From contig JAQFVV010012476.1 of NCBI GenBank assembly GCA_028023455.1, positions 2,837,820 through 2,901,819 of the forward strand: a stretch of 64,000 nucleotides of DNA. Reading direction: 5' to 3'. This document shows positions 32,880-43,189 of this stretch, piece by piece. Source of the stretch: Epiperipatus broadwayi (lineage: Eukaryota; Onychophora; Udeonychophora; Euonychophora; Peripatidae). Position numbers and translations under genes: made by a program. How positions within the stretch are numbered: position 1 is the stretch's first letter; the number at the start of each line of letters is the position of its first letter. The notes below the pieces were generated by a model that saw only the letters and a program-made list of their open reading frames with translations, ran no database searches and was not told the DNA's origin.

Positions 32880-33117
32880 TTGATTTTTTAATTTCTACAC
32901 TTCTTTTCTTCACATTGTACCAGCTAATATCCTTATCTTATTCATCTATTTTATATATATCCTTTTTCTAGATCTCTTATAATCTAGTGGAATTTTAATT
33001 AGGACATCACTCATTTATTTATCAATTTATTCTAGAAGTGTATGCATTCAGCTTCATTTCAGTATCTTAATTCCGTTCTTGGTGTCAGCGGTCTTTTCAT
33101 CTTTTAATCTTCATTGT
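32880..33117 (-). pseudogene. RTE-type LINE C-terminal fragment
   Basis: The minus strand reads DVLIKIPLDYKRSRKR and then, after a stop, MNKIRILAG and RKEV. This matches the end of the RTE protein at 59774-60532 (WIPRDCKRSRKR, MDEIRKCAG, KK(R)S). Strongly decayed. Confidence 0.55.
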
Positions 33118-33492
33118 GAGGTGATGTGATGCACTATGACTTCTTCTTATACGGAGTCAGGAATCTCTCAGCAAATATGTCCAGAGAAACTTGTTAACCA
33201 CTTTACCATCCCCACCCTAAGTTTTTCCATAATTTGCTCTATTACATTTCCACAACATAATCTTTGTCAACTCCATGGCCTTCATATCTAAATCCCCCTT
33301 ATCTTTTCCCAAACCCAGCATAAAAACCAATAACCCACTTTATGTATAATCACTTTGTTCATATTTATTCTTCCATTACTTCATTATTTAACCCTTTCTG
33401 CTTTCAAGCATTTACATTGAATTAACAGATGTCTAATATTTTCTATGCCTTCCTTACACAACTTGCAGACTAAATCACCCATATTTTTTTCA
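33118..33492 (-). pseudogene. LINE-A 3' part, minus strand, third nested copy
   Basis: The tail 'gtgatgtgatgcactatgac' precedes the same reversed LINE-A end. It includes the reversed knuckle region (about 33430-33480) and is truncated in it. Confidence 0.75.
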
Positions 33493-33499
33493 TTTATCA

Positions 33500-34490
33500 T
33501 TGCATACATGTCTCCATGTTTATTACATGGACTGCGATTTCTGTATTATTTTTGTAGTATGTTCTCAAGTCTCAAACTCATTTATAAAAAATGATAAAAA
33601 CGTTTATTAAAAATCTTTTTTTCTTTCTTAAAGATCAATTTATCCAAATCACATGGGATGTATTTAATAATTTCATCAAGTTATTTATTTATAGTTGTTA
33701 ATTTATTGTGGTTCATTATTATAGTAGCTTATATAATAAGACTTTTTTTTTTTTTTTTAAAGTTTAAACAATATTTGCAAAAATATATATATATTTTTTT
33801 AGAAATTTAAAAGTGTGAGATAGGTCCCTCTGAGGGGAGGAGGGCTTGATCTGAGGCCCGATAACCTACATCTTATCGACTTTGAAATAGATCTGTTTAT
33901 ATACTTTACCTTAGATTACGTACATATTGCAATGAAGGTAAATGAATTAACTATTTTGCTTTTATCATTGAATCCCTAAACATTTGGTATAAAATTTGAA
34001 AATAGCGGAAAAGAGTGCAAAAGGAGCCTTCCGAACGAAAATCTTAACACTCATATATTTTGTTTTGCCTAATATAAACGTTTTTTTTTATTGATGTTAT
34101 TTATTTGACAATAAAATTTTAAACTTCCACTACATACATTTATATATACTCAAACACAAAACCAAATTCAAGATTTATACAAATATTTTAAGATATTCCG
34201 CTCGTTTCATTTCTCCCGTCAAAAATAATTTCGTTATATTTTACTGCCTCTCCCTCATGCGGATGTTTTCTAAGTTACTATCACATGATAAAATTTGATA
34301 AAATGATAATCTTTTATAGATTACATATAAAGTCATAAAAAGGTATTAAAATTTTCTAATAGTATAAGATTTTAAATATAAGGATAAATTAAGCATTTTA
34401 ATTTCCTTTGCATTTATTGTAAAGGTCTCAAAAAAGTACCGTTATAACTTTTCAACGTTTATAACATTTTAAAAAATTATTTATAAGTTT
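33500..34490. other. no gene recognised
   Basis: A/T-rich; T runs near 33747-33758 and 34081-34089; no repeat family identified except a 'catgtctccatgtttattac' block resembling 37180-37200. Confidence 0.4.
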
Positions 34491-34496
34491 ATAGTG

Positions 34497-34790
34497 TAGG
34501 CGGCGTTAGTAGCCATAACACTTACTCAATCATGTTGACATGATGCAAAGACTGGGATGGTTCAGTCCCAGTTACCTACTTTGCATCCATAGAGCAACAC
34601 GCTTTTAGTCCATTCACTGGATTGCTCACCGTCCAAGTGGCTAAACAGTGTGAGGTCTTACAGTGACGTAGTTACGTCCCTGGTGAGGACCTACCTTTCA
34701 TTATCATGACTAGCTTGCGTGATTGCGAAGGGTTTGCGTAATTTTTGCGTGTGCCGGGCACTATTTCGCCATTTCTTTTTGTTTTACTAT
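34497..34790. other. GC-richer structured segment
   Basis: Against the A/T-rich background, this segment contains several short perfect hairpins: 'actggga'/'tcccagt' (about 34552-34573), 'gacgta'/'tacgtc' (about 34663-34678) and 'gaggtc'/'gacct' around it. It may be a structured RNA or a SINE; I do not recognise it. Confidence 0.4.
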
Positions 34791-34892
34791 TTGTCAGTAT
34801 AATATTTCAATTGATTTAAGTAAATAGGAATATTATTTGTAAAAAAAAAAAAAAGGGGGGGGGGGAACGAAACTCCGTACGACAAAACACTC

Positions 34893-35030
34893 AAATGTCC
34901 CGCGCGGTTTAGTGCACTGGTAGTCTATTAGACTGGAGCCAAAGATACTAGGTTCGATTTCAGTTTTGGCACTCGAATTTCTTATAAACTCCCGAGGAAC
35001 AAAAACCATTGAATTATTTATTTTAGTATT
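34893..35030 (+). repeat. tRNA-derived SINE (family 2)
   Basis: A-box-like 'ggtttagtgcactgg' (34906-34920) and a near-consensus B box 'ggttcgatttc' (34951-34961), followed by 'aaactcccgaggaacaaaa' and AT-rich tail. Other copies: 46386-46530 and 58900-59010. Confidence 0.65.
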
Positions 35031-35279
35031 GTAATTATAATTAAATATATTCATCTTTTTAATTTTTTTAAAAAGAATATCCCAGATTTCAACTTCATCG
35101 AGTGAGAGAGAATGGTTTGAGATTTTGAGCTGGATCGAGATGCAACTAATAAAAACTAAAATTACTTAAAATACATATATATATATATTTTGCCAACAAA
35201 TTACTTTTGATGCTTTTAATAAATTATTTACTTTAATCTTTTTTAAATTCAGTTAGAAAGAATGCAGATTCGCGATCTT

Positions 35280-35540
35280 TTCCACCCCCCCCTCTCCGCT
35301 TCTAGATAATAAGAAGGAAATTATATATAATCGTAATAAGATGAAGGAAATGATAAAACATACAAAGTATCATTAACCATCCACGATTTAGAATTATTGG
35401 GGGGGGGGGGTAAAGACAATTTATTCGGGCAAAGAGCATTAATATGAAAACACACAAACGCTTAAACGTACCATTTAAATATATATTATGACAATGATAA
35501 TGTGATCAGTTGTTCGAGGGGTGGGGGGGGGATTATCCAG
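35280..35540. repeat. poly-C and poly-G runs
   Basis: C-rich run at 35284-35293, G runs at 35399-35410 and 35520-35530, plus an A-run to G-run junction at 34845-34866. Non-coding. Confidence 0.6.
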
Positions 35541-35984
35541 GTAACGGGCTGAACATAACATTTCCATTTAAATTCCATTATATTTGTGCTGCTTGGCTCT
35601 ACAATAGATTAAAAAATCATTAGTTTTCTAATCAGCCATTAGGATCACCATGCTAAACACCAACAGTGTTGTACCGGTATCGCTGCCAGGGTAGCAATGG
35701 CCAGGTAAAGAGCCAAAATAAGATTACCACAGGAAGAAAAGTGTCGAAAAAAAAAGGGTATTGCTTGATAAAATGAACAGTGTGAAGTTGTTTAAAAAGA
35801 ATATAGAGTAAATAGGGTTTGCAGTGCTAAAAGCCAGATGGCTTAGTGAGGTGAGTTCAAAGAACAATCACATTAGTCAGAGAAGAGACAAAAATTAGCA
35901 GTACAATGATAGTATGAGAAAGATTAGAGAGACGACTAAGAGATTTACAATTTATTATTATAAGTCATCCTATTTTGAATGGTC

Positions 35985-36061
35985 TCAGGAGCTCATAAGA
36001 AGTTCGAATTTGAATCTCTATAGGTCATGAAATCCTGAGTCTGCCACTCTTACCATTATAC
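35985..36061 (-). repeat. tRNA-like SINE head, minus strand
   Basis: The minus strand reads GGCTGCATAGTTTGGTATAA (start near 36075), an A-box-like region, then 'gattcaaattc', a B-box-like block at about 36008-36020. The FB copy at 36078 was inserted at its beginning. Confidence 0.5.
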
Positions 36062-36077
36062 CAAACTATGCAGCCAT
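36062..36077. repeat. 16-bp target duplication (partner 36341-36356)
   Basis: caaactatgcagccat occurs exactly on both sides of the FB copy. Confidence 0.85.
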
Positions 36078-36340
36078 CAAGACATCATATGATCACCATT
36101 TCATATGTATTAGAGTAGTGTCACCAAGTGCAAGCCTTTGTAGTCAATGGATGCAGTCTAGGTGCAGTACTCTCAATTCCAAGATTCCTCTCTGATGAAA
36201 TCCACAAGCTAGAAAATTGTCTGGGAATGTTGGATGAGTAGGCACTAAATAGGGATTTTATGCACAAACCTTCCTGCATTTGTTGATTACAAAGGCTTAC
36301 ACTTGGTGACACTACTGTAAGTAGAGTTTGGTACTCTTAT
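36078..36340 (+). mobile_element. FB copy with perfect 16-bp target duplication
   Basis: Leader 'catatgatcaccatttc', short left arm (36115-36155), right arm (36160-36320) and end 'gagtttggtactcttat'. The right arm holds a hammerhead-like block at about 36180-36225: CUGAUGA intact, GAAA intact, stem II degraded, triplet UGUC. The 16-bp exact direct repeat (36062-36077, 36341-36356) marks both ends. Confidence 0.85.
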
Positions 36341-36359
36341 CAAACTATGCAGCCATGGT

Positions 36360-36985
36360 AAATAAAATGTAAATGGGTGTTTCAAGAAGCATTGATGAAC
36401 TGATTTAGACATTTGTTATTTTAATAGAAGTCTGAATTTAGGCAGAATGTTAATTAATATCAGAAAATAGAAAAGGATGCAAATCAATTCACATGCATGT
36501 GAATAAAATGAACAAAAAATGAAGTCTATTAAAGATGCACTATTAATATTAGTAAAGCAAAGAGATGTTAAGGAGGCAGGTGTAACAGTAAAAAGAGTCA
36601 TATCCTAATGTTTATTGATATTACTAGAAGAGCAAAATCATTAATTAAATAATTAATTTTACCTATAGGCAGTCTTTGGTCATTTACTTCTACTAAACAG
36701 AGAGTGATGAGATTTGTGAATAGGTTCTTCAATAAAGCAATGGGATGTCACACAATAGTGTTGAAAAATCCCAACTCAGATCAGTAATATAATAATTAAT
36801 ATGTAAAGAAGAAAATGATGAAATATTTTATAGCCCAAGACTTGCATTGGTAATAATTACTTCCTCTACTAAGGTAATATTGTGTTTAAATCATCAACAC
36901 TATTTTAAAACAGTATCTATCTGCGGTAAAGATAGTTCTGAAGTATAATTCAGTTTTTTCAATTGTTAGCATCTCTTCTCTGTTG
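36360..36985. other. no gene recognised
   Basis: A/T-rich. The 61-codon minus-strand stretch at 36416-36601 shows no family. Confidence 0.45.
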
Positions 36986-36989
36986 TTCT

Positions 36990-37150
36990 TCTTCTAGATC
37001 TTTTACAATGTAATGCGATTCACTTTAAGACTTCTGTTGTCCATTTATTTTAATCTTTCATAGCAATGTTTTGATGCCAGATCTGTTCAGCTTCTTCAGT
37101 TTTTCAATGATGTTATTTATATGTGTTCTCTGAACCATCTATTTCATCTT
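36990..37150 (-). pseudogene. decayed RTE-type LINE fragment
   Basis: The minus strand reads IIEKLKKLNRSGIKTLL and later IVKDLEE, resembling LIEKIKRLKWSWAGHI of the RTE protein, with stops. The same stretch recurs in part at 32930-33000. Weak match. Confidence 0.4.
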
Positions 37151-37206
37151 TTAGTATTCATTAGTAATCATATGATATATGTCTCTACAAATGTTATGTG
37201 AATTGC

Positions 37207-37258
37207 AGTTCTCAATATTTGCTCTTTTAACAGTTCTCAATATTTGCTCTTTTAACAT
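37207..37258 (+). repeat. tandem duplication of a ~26-bp unit
   Basis: 'agttctcaatatttgctctt' followed by 'ttaac' occurs twice back to back. Confidence 0.8.
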
Positions 37259-37617
37259 GTGCTCAAATTTTATCTTCTTTTTTTCATGCTCATTAATTTA
37301 TTTTTATTGCAAACCTTTCATCCAAACTTAATTCTGTGATTAATTTCTTTCTAAGATTATTAAGATTCATTATAATAATTGTTTGTAAAATAAGATATTA
37401 TAATATGGAGTAGGCAGCATAAAATACAACATGTAAGTTCCTCTTTCTTAATGGATTTGATTATTGAATGATTGTGCTACATATTAGGCAATCCAAATAT
37501 AATGGTGGTGGTGGTGGGATATCTAATGTCAATAACAATTCATCTTTTTGAGCCATCACATGTAATAAGGGGAAGAAGGTGTGAATACAAATTTAAGCCA
37601 ATTAAAAAATAATAAAA

Positions 37618-37851
37618 TTATGACATAACCATACGCTGGTTTGACAAATGTAATAGTTCGTTTGCATAATCATTAAGCTTAAGACATTCCAAATTCAATT
37701 TTGATAAAATATTTAAATAAGATTCGATTGATTTCTGGGTTCTCAGATTTGATAATACTCCTAAATATGCATGGATAAAACAAATACGTGTAATCCTTTT
37801 GCTTCTTTCAAAAAATATTTGATTGTAATGCATAATGTTATACACACTCAA
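37618..37851 (-). other. unidentified 77-codon open frame
   Basis: The product has no signal peptide or clear domain, and codes for a mixed charged/hydrophobic sequence (for example SIESYLNILSKLNLECLKL). I cannot assign it. It lies in non-repeat sequence, so it could be an exon or chance. No splice or promoter evidence supports it. Confidence 0.2.
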
Positions 37852-38149
37852 CTTCTAAACTATTAATCATGAGCAAAATAGGCACTTCATACTAGTAATA
37901 TTTTTTCATTAAAAAGTTTTTAGACTGTGAATACATTTCCAAATCATCTTCACGTTCTAAAATGCTAAAATAAAAATACAATCTGCGAGAGAACTTTTAT
38001 TTACATCCTTGATGGAGGCCATGATAACGATTGCCATCTTTTGATAAAAGGATATCTTATATATCTTAATCTGAATCCTAAATATAAATTAAGTGAATAA
38101 CAGAACAAATATATATATTTTTAGAGACATATTTTTAAACAATATAATT

Positions 38150-38245
38150 AAAATGGATTTGAACACGGACTTTCAAACTCCATATAAATATCCACTCTAT
38201 ACAATATAACCGATACACATGAACCATATACAAAAATATAAATGC
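38150..38245 (-). repeat. HT terminal inverted repeat, isolated
   Basis: 'gatttgaacacggactttcaa' and the 'accgatacacatgaacc' block match the left terminal repeat of the HT copy at 43190. The minus strand would hold the tRNA-like end. Confidence 0.5.
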
Positions 38246-38431
38246 TCTCCAGTGTACTTGTATTTTCATATTACAATATAATTAAGTATTTACTTATTTT
38301 AGTTCATCATTTATTTAATTTTCATGATCATATTGATATAATAACAAAATCATTATCCACTGTTACTTCATCGCTCTAAAACTGGATTAGTGTTTATGTT
38401 TGTTTAAGCTAAATTTGTAATATTTAAACAC

Positions 38432-38456
38432 AAGTATAGTATAGTATAGTATAGTA
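38432..38456 (+). repeat. AGTAT microsatellite
   Basis: Five perfect units. Confidence 0.85.
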
Positions 38457-38457
38457 G

Positions 38458-38765
38458 ATCGAAAACACAATATATGGATAAGAGAACAAACAGGTGTTAC
38501 TGACCTCATTGAAAAAATTAAAAGACTGAAGTAGAGTTGGGCTGGGCATGTTTCTAGAAGAGATGATGATGGATGGACAATTGCAATCTTAAACTGGATT
38601 CCAAGAGATTGTAAAAGATGCAGAAAGAGACGACATGTGAAATTGATGGATGAAATAAGAAAGTGTGCCCGGGATGATGTGAAGAAAAGAAGCTAAAGAT
38701 CAGAGAAGATGGATTGAACTTGGGAGAGACTTTCATCCTGCTGTGGGTTGATAATGGTTGATGAT
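38458..38765 (+). pseudogene. RTE 3' end fragment
   Basis: The plus strand reads like the C-terminus of the RTE protein at 59674-62972: REQTGVTDLIEKIKRLK, then a TAG in place of tryptophan, ELGWACF-like and RDDDGWTIAILNWIPRDCKR, then MDEIRKCARDDVKKRS and a stop. After it comes the 3' end 'cctgctgtgggttgataatgg' and ATG repeats. 5'-truncated near the microsatellite. Confidence 0.75.
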
Positions 38766-38965
38766 GATAGTATATATACTTTAAGCTATATGTAATTAGA
38801 GGGATTTGAACCCAGACTTTAAAATTCCTTCAGTCATTCACTCCATATAAACCTATACACATGACCACATACATGTGAAAAAGATAGAATGGATGATTGT
38901 AAAGGGAGTTTGAAAGTCTGGGTTCAAGTTCTTTCTAATTACATTAAGTATATATGCTATACTAG
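38765..38965. repeat. short fold-back of HT termini
   Basis: 'gtaattagagggatttgaac' near 38790 is inverted at about 38925-38945 ('gttcaagttctttctaatta'). The arms flank the 'cacatgaccacatacatgtg' region. Confidence 0.6.
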
Positions 38966-38979
38966 TATTTAAATATTAT

Positions 38980-39480
38980 AGATTCAGTTTCTATTCTGCC
39001 TATCCCTCTTTTGTGTATTTAAATGATCTTGGGGACATACATCTGAGGGGTCAGAATAGCCTATAGTCAACATGGATATCACAACAAAATTGGCAAACAA
39101 GGACTTTGAACATGCCATCAAATTTTTGATGATATGGATGGCTGAAGAATTGAAGAGTGGAAGAGATTGAAGCCTGTCCATTAAAGTTTAAAACCAAGCA
39201 CTGATTATATATATATATATGTGTGTGTGTGTGTGGAAAATGATGATCTGAACCAACTGATGAGTGCTAGTTCTGTATGAAATACATATATATTAGAGAT
39301 CATTTATCTTTTTCATATGTATGTATCAAGTGTATCCATTATATAATATGGAGTGGATGAATACATATATTAGAGATCATTTATCTGTTTTGCATGTATA
39401 TAGTCAAGTATATTTGTTATATAAGATGGAGTGGATGATTAAAGGAAGTTTGAAAGTATGAGTTCAAACCCTCTCTAAAT
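38980..39480 (+). repeat. HT-family copy with damaged hammerhead
   Basis: Same order as 43280-43683: 'gaggggtcagaatagcc', 'gatatggatggctgaa', 'gaagcctgtccattaaag', hammerhead at 39251-39300, tRNA-like end with 'gagttcaaacc' at 39460-39470. An internal duplication of about 75 bp (39290-39365 and 39366-39440) is specific to this copy. Contains TA and TG microsatellites (39205-39235). Confidence 0.75.
39251..39295 (+). ncRNA. decayed hammerhead (HT family)
   Basis: CCAA, CUGAUGA (39257-39263) and GAAA (39279-39282) are intact. Stem II (GUGCU against UGUAU) has lost pairs and the UUGG of stem I is UUAG. Confidence 0.55.
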
Positions 39481-39599
39481 AAAGTAAATTTGTTTGTTGG
39501 CATTGTGATTTGTTTTATAGTCATCATAGTATACCATTTTTTAAAATTATATGAATAGGTTCTGTTCATAAACTTTATATTTGGATGATATATAAGTAT

Positions 39600-40115
39600 G
39601 CACACAGTGTGTCCCAATGAAAAGAAGACTGGCAACTTTCTTCATACTGCCTGTAGTGCCATCTCTAAATCCACTTATGTACTATGTAGCAACATAGTTT
39701 AGCTACTCACCACAAATTTTAAAGTGCTAATATATTTGAATCACTAGTTATGATATGAAATGGTGACAGTATGTTTCATACTTTAACCGACAACAGAACA
39801 ATATGCTAATATTACATTTTGTTTTAAATTGGGTAAAACTGCTAATGGAAACATTCGAAAGTATTCAAGTGATAAGAATATTTCTGAGTGTTTTGCAAGA
39901 TGCTATGATGGCTAGGAGAGCACTGAAGATGATGATCCATAAAAGTATGAAACATACTGTCACATTTCATGTTGTAATTGGAGTTACAGACATGCAAGTG
40001 CCTTAAATTGTTTGTGGTTAATAGCTAAGCTATGTTACTACATAATACACAAGTTGACTTAAAGATGGTGTTGTAGGGAGCTTAGAAACCTTTACACTCT
40101 AACATTCTGGTGTGT
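39600..40115. mobile_element. HP hairpin repeat
   Basis: Left start 'cacacagtgtgtcccaatga'. Inverted arms share 'gtagcaacatagtttagcta' (39692) and 'tagctaagctatgttacta' (40021). The 67-codon plus frame at 39803-40006 is not recognised. Confidence 0.7.
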
Positions 40116-40156
40116 ATATATATTTATATTCAAATTGGCATAGATTTGTTTATCTG

Positions 40157-40300
40157 TATAATGAAGTGGTCTTTTTTTTATTTATAACCTAAATCTAAGT
40201 GCATTTTTGGTGAAGTAGAGCTACGATTATGGTGAACATAACCAAAAGTGCACTAGGCTTTTGGTTATAAAAAAGAAAAAAAACACTTCATTATAGGGGC
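40157..40300. repeat. short hairpin element
   Basis: 'tataatgaagtggtcttttt' (40158) pairs with 'aaaaaacacttcattata' (40280), with a central 'gtgcatttttggt' / 'accaaaagtgcac' pair. Confidence 0.7.
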
Positions 40301-40877
40301 AAACTAAGATACGCAAATTTGAATTACAAATTCAGATGAAGGGAAAAATTAATATATATATATATTATAGTAATTTTTAACCATTTTCATCATGTTTTGA
40401 ACATTTAATATATTAATAGAGGATTTGTTCATATTCCGCAAAAGAGAGAGGAAGGAATGGAAAAGAAGAAAATCAATGGGAGAAGAAGGGAAAAGGGGAG
40501 AGAGAGAGAGGAGGAGGAGAAAAGCAATTTTGGTAGACTTATATTTGCAAATTATAAGCATCATTTCTTCAACCATGCCAATATTTAAATATTAGCATAA
40601 TAAATGTATAACTATGTTTAAATTTTTAATTATCACTCTCGGGATTAATGAATTTCTCGTATTATGATATACAATTTATTTATATATAAATATAATATAT
40701 CCTTCATAGTTAAGTGAATGTTAATTTATATTATTTTTTCTATATGCACATTTACCAAAATAGTATAATTTAATTACATAATTTTATAAATTTAGTTTTA
40801 ATTTCTCCTTATTTGTAATAATAAAAATACTTAATTGTAAATTATTAGAGAAAAAATATATAGTTAATAATAAATTT

Positions 40878-40918
40878 GGCTGAACGTTTTCGAGGAACCG
40901 TGCCTCATACTCATAGCC
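40878..40918 (-). ncRNA. hammerhead-like fold in PLE tail
   Basis: On the minus strand GGCU, AUGAGUAU, GAGG/CCUC stem, GAAA, loopless AAC/GUU stem, C, AGCC. Stem I (GGCU/AGCC), stem II and stem III all pair, but the CUGAUGA box is replaced. The same box occurs at 11533. Confidence 0.45.
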
Positions 40919-40976
40919 TTTGTGAAAATGTACTTAATATATGTAAATGAGAATATTCAAATGAGTTATTATTACG

Positions 40977-41178
40977 TAGCCCATTTTTTCGAGATGTCGA
41001 AGCACGTGTCTCTTCTGTTGATTGCATGGATGTCTCTGTTAATGTAGAATGCCTCCTTTATTTTTCTCCTGTAGTCGTTTGGTTCTGAGCATAAAATAAC
41101 GGGGTTAGCGGGAATGAAATTGTGCCCTGATTGTTTAGTATGTTCAAAAAATGCAGAAGATGTACTGCTGTTCGTTTA
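40977..41178 (-). pseudogene. Penelope-like GIY-YIG C-terminal fragment
   Basis: A minus-strand frame reads SSAFFEHTKQSGHNFIPANP and then RRKIKEAFYINRDIHAINRR, followed by FDISKKWAT and a stop at about 40977. It matches the last third of the PLE endonucleases at 1274-1840 and 10743-11462 (GHxFxP, KRKIKE-FYI, AINR). The frame is open over the remaining piece. The upstream GIY-YIG core is missing. The hammerhead-like tail follows downstream. Confidence 0.75.
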
Positions 41179-41289
41179 GCATACAAACACATCAGAAAAA
41201 TGAAGATAGATTTCAACTGAATTAGTCTCATCAGGTGGACCACACTTTTGTACCCGTTAATGTTTCCAAGTCTCTCAAATATCTAAACA

Positions 41290-42165
41290 TTTTTATGTTA
41301 TCATAAATTGAAATGTAAAACATTCAATAACTTGACCGTGAAAGAGTAATTGTTAGCACTTTGAGTAAATAGATAAATATTTGCATGCTTCAAAAAGCAA
41401 CACTAATGTTGCGAAAATATTTTTGAAAAAAATATTCTGGAGACATTGTGTGATGTAAAAGCTTAGCCAGACTGAATAATATGGGGTCAGTTTAAACACA
41501 TCATAGAGTAATTTACATTTTTCTGATGGGGTGGAATGTGTCTTCTCAAAAGTCAGTCACTTGATATTATAATTAGATTTAGATAATCTATATTCATAGT
41601 TGGTTGTTGAGTTTAAAGAAATAAATGTTTTGATATTTGTCATGTGATAAGGAAGCAGTAAAATGTGACAATCTTCTGTAAAATATGTGTACACATGGTT
41701 ATGTGGACATATCATTATCATGTATATTATTTCAAAATAATTTACTAGACAACTGACCTGACTTAGATATATATCTGCATTGTATACTTTGATTATCTGT
41801 TTCGTGAAGATCAAATTAGGAAAAATTCATTGAATAAATGAATCAACAAAATTATATTTCCAAAAAGATTGGACCATGACTGATAAAGATATAGAAAAAA
41901 CAATAATAACCATTACTCAAAATTTAATTATATCAAGGCTATCACAATGATTTAAACCTGAGTCATTCAAACTTCTACCTTGGGGGAATATTGCTCAGTA
42001 TCCTTTCACTGCTTCAGAACTACATGAGATGGGTATTTATCGATATTAATTGATGTATATTAGAATACATTTTTCTCTCCTTGATAATCTAAAGATACTT
42101 GGACTGGTTGCTTATTTGGGCAATAAGATTTGTATGAAAGAATTTGAAACATCAACTCTAATATT
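41290..42165. other. no gene recognised
   Basis: A/T-rich. The 85-codon minus frame at 41557-41814 shows no known domain. Confidence 0.4.
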
Positions 42166-42189
42166 CAAACACCATGTTTGTAATAGCCA

Positions 42190-42256
42190 TTTGTGAATAT
42201 TAAATAATATATATTGGGATTTCTTCTTGTGAATATTAAATAATATAGATTGGGAT
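42190..42256 (+). repeat. tandem duplication of a ~43-bp unit
   Basis: 'tgtgaatattaaataatata' followed by 'attgggatt' occurs twice. Confidence 0.75.
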
Positions 42257-42564
42257 TGCCTCTATCTCCTTGGTGATTTAAATAGATTATATTTTATTTT
42301 TCCAAGATTTTACTTTCAAAATCTTACAAAATATGGTTTCTCTGCATAAACTATTGGCAAGTCATTTTTGACATAGAAATTACTTGTAATTACTTTAATA
42401 TTTTTAGTATGTTTTTATTTATAATTTTTAGTAATATTTAATTTGTATAAAAACATGGTTTGATGATATCTTCTATTTAGATGATTTATATCAATTTCAT
42501 TTGATTCAATATACATATAAATTGTAAACATTTTTACTTATTACTTATTTCTATGTGATTTTTA

Positions 42565-42800
42565 TATTAATAGTTTTGATCATACAACAATTTTCTTCAG
42601 AGCTGTAAATATATAAATATATAAATATACCATATTATTGTAACAAAATTATTCATCAACATACATTAGTGATGTATATACATATAAATTTTGTTGTATG
42701 CATGTAGAGCAAATACAATTATATATTTACAGCTCTGAAGAAGACTGCTGTATAGTCAAAACTGTTAGCATAAGCCTATTGCATAAAATGAAATGCATAA
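42565..42800. repeat. inverted repeat with PLE-like tail
   Basis: 'tcttcagagctgtaaatata' (42590) pairs with 'tatatttacagctctgaaga' (42721). The plus right arm reads CUGAAGA, GACU...AGUC stem, AAAAC, UGUUAGC (42734-42770), the layout of a PLE-tail hammerhead with the GAAA site changed. Confidence 0.5.
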
Positions 42801-43189
42801 GTAAAATGATTTATTACAACCTGCACACATCAGTGAAAGTATCAATATATACTTTTTCAATTACACAATCCCCCCCCCATGTAAATAAACAAGCAAAAAA
42901 CATTACAATTCTTAAATATAAAAAGTTTTACACTATAGTTGCAGCTATTTTTTTGTCTCTGTGCACTGTATGCAGTCATATTTATTAATAACATTTTTTC
43001 AACTTACGTTGAAATTACTTATTTTTTTCAAATTCTATTTACGGTATTTTGTGTAATAAAATATTTTCTAAGCATAATGCTAAAAGTTTTATCAAATATA
43101 AGAACATTTGTAAAATCAATAGGAACTTAAAAGCATCAAACATTAGCAATGGCATAGACTATTGGCAGTGAAAATGTTACTATATTTTA

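Noticed and set aside
34905-34975. Possible functional tRNA gene
   Set aside because: A- and B-box-like blocks are present but the acceptor stem does not close and related copies at 46386 and 58900 mark it as a SINE.
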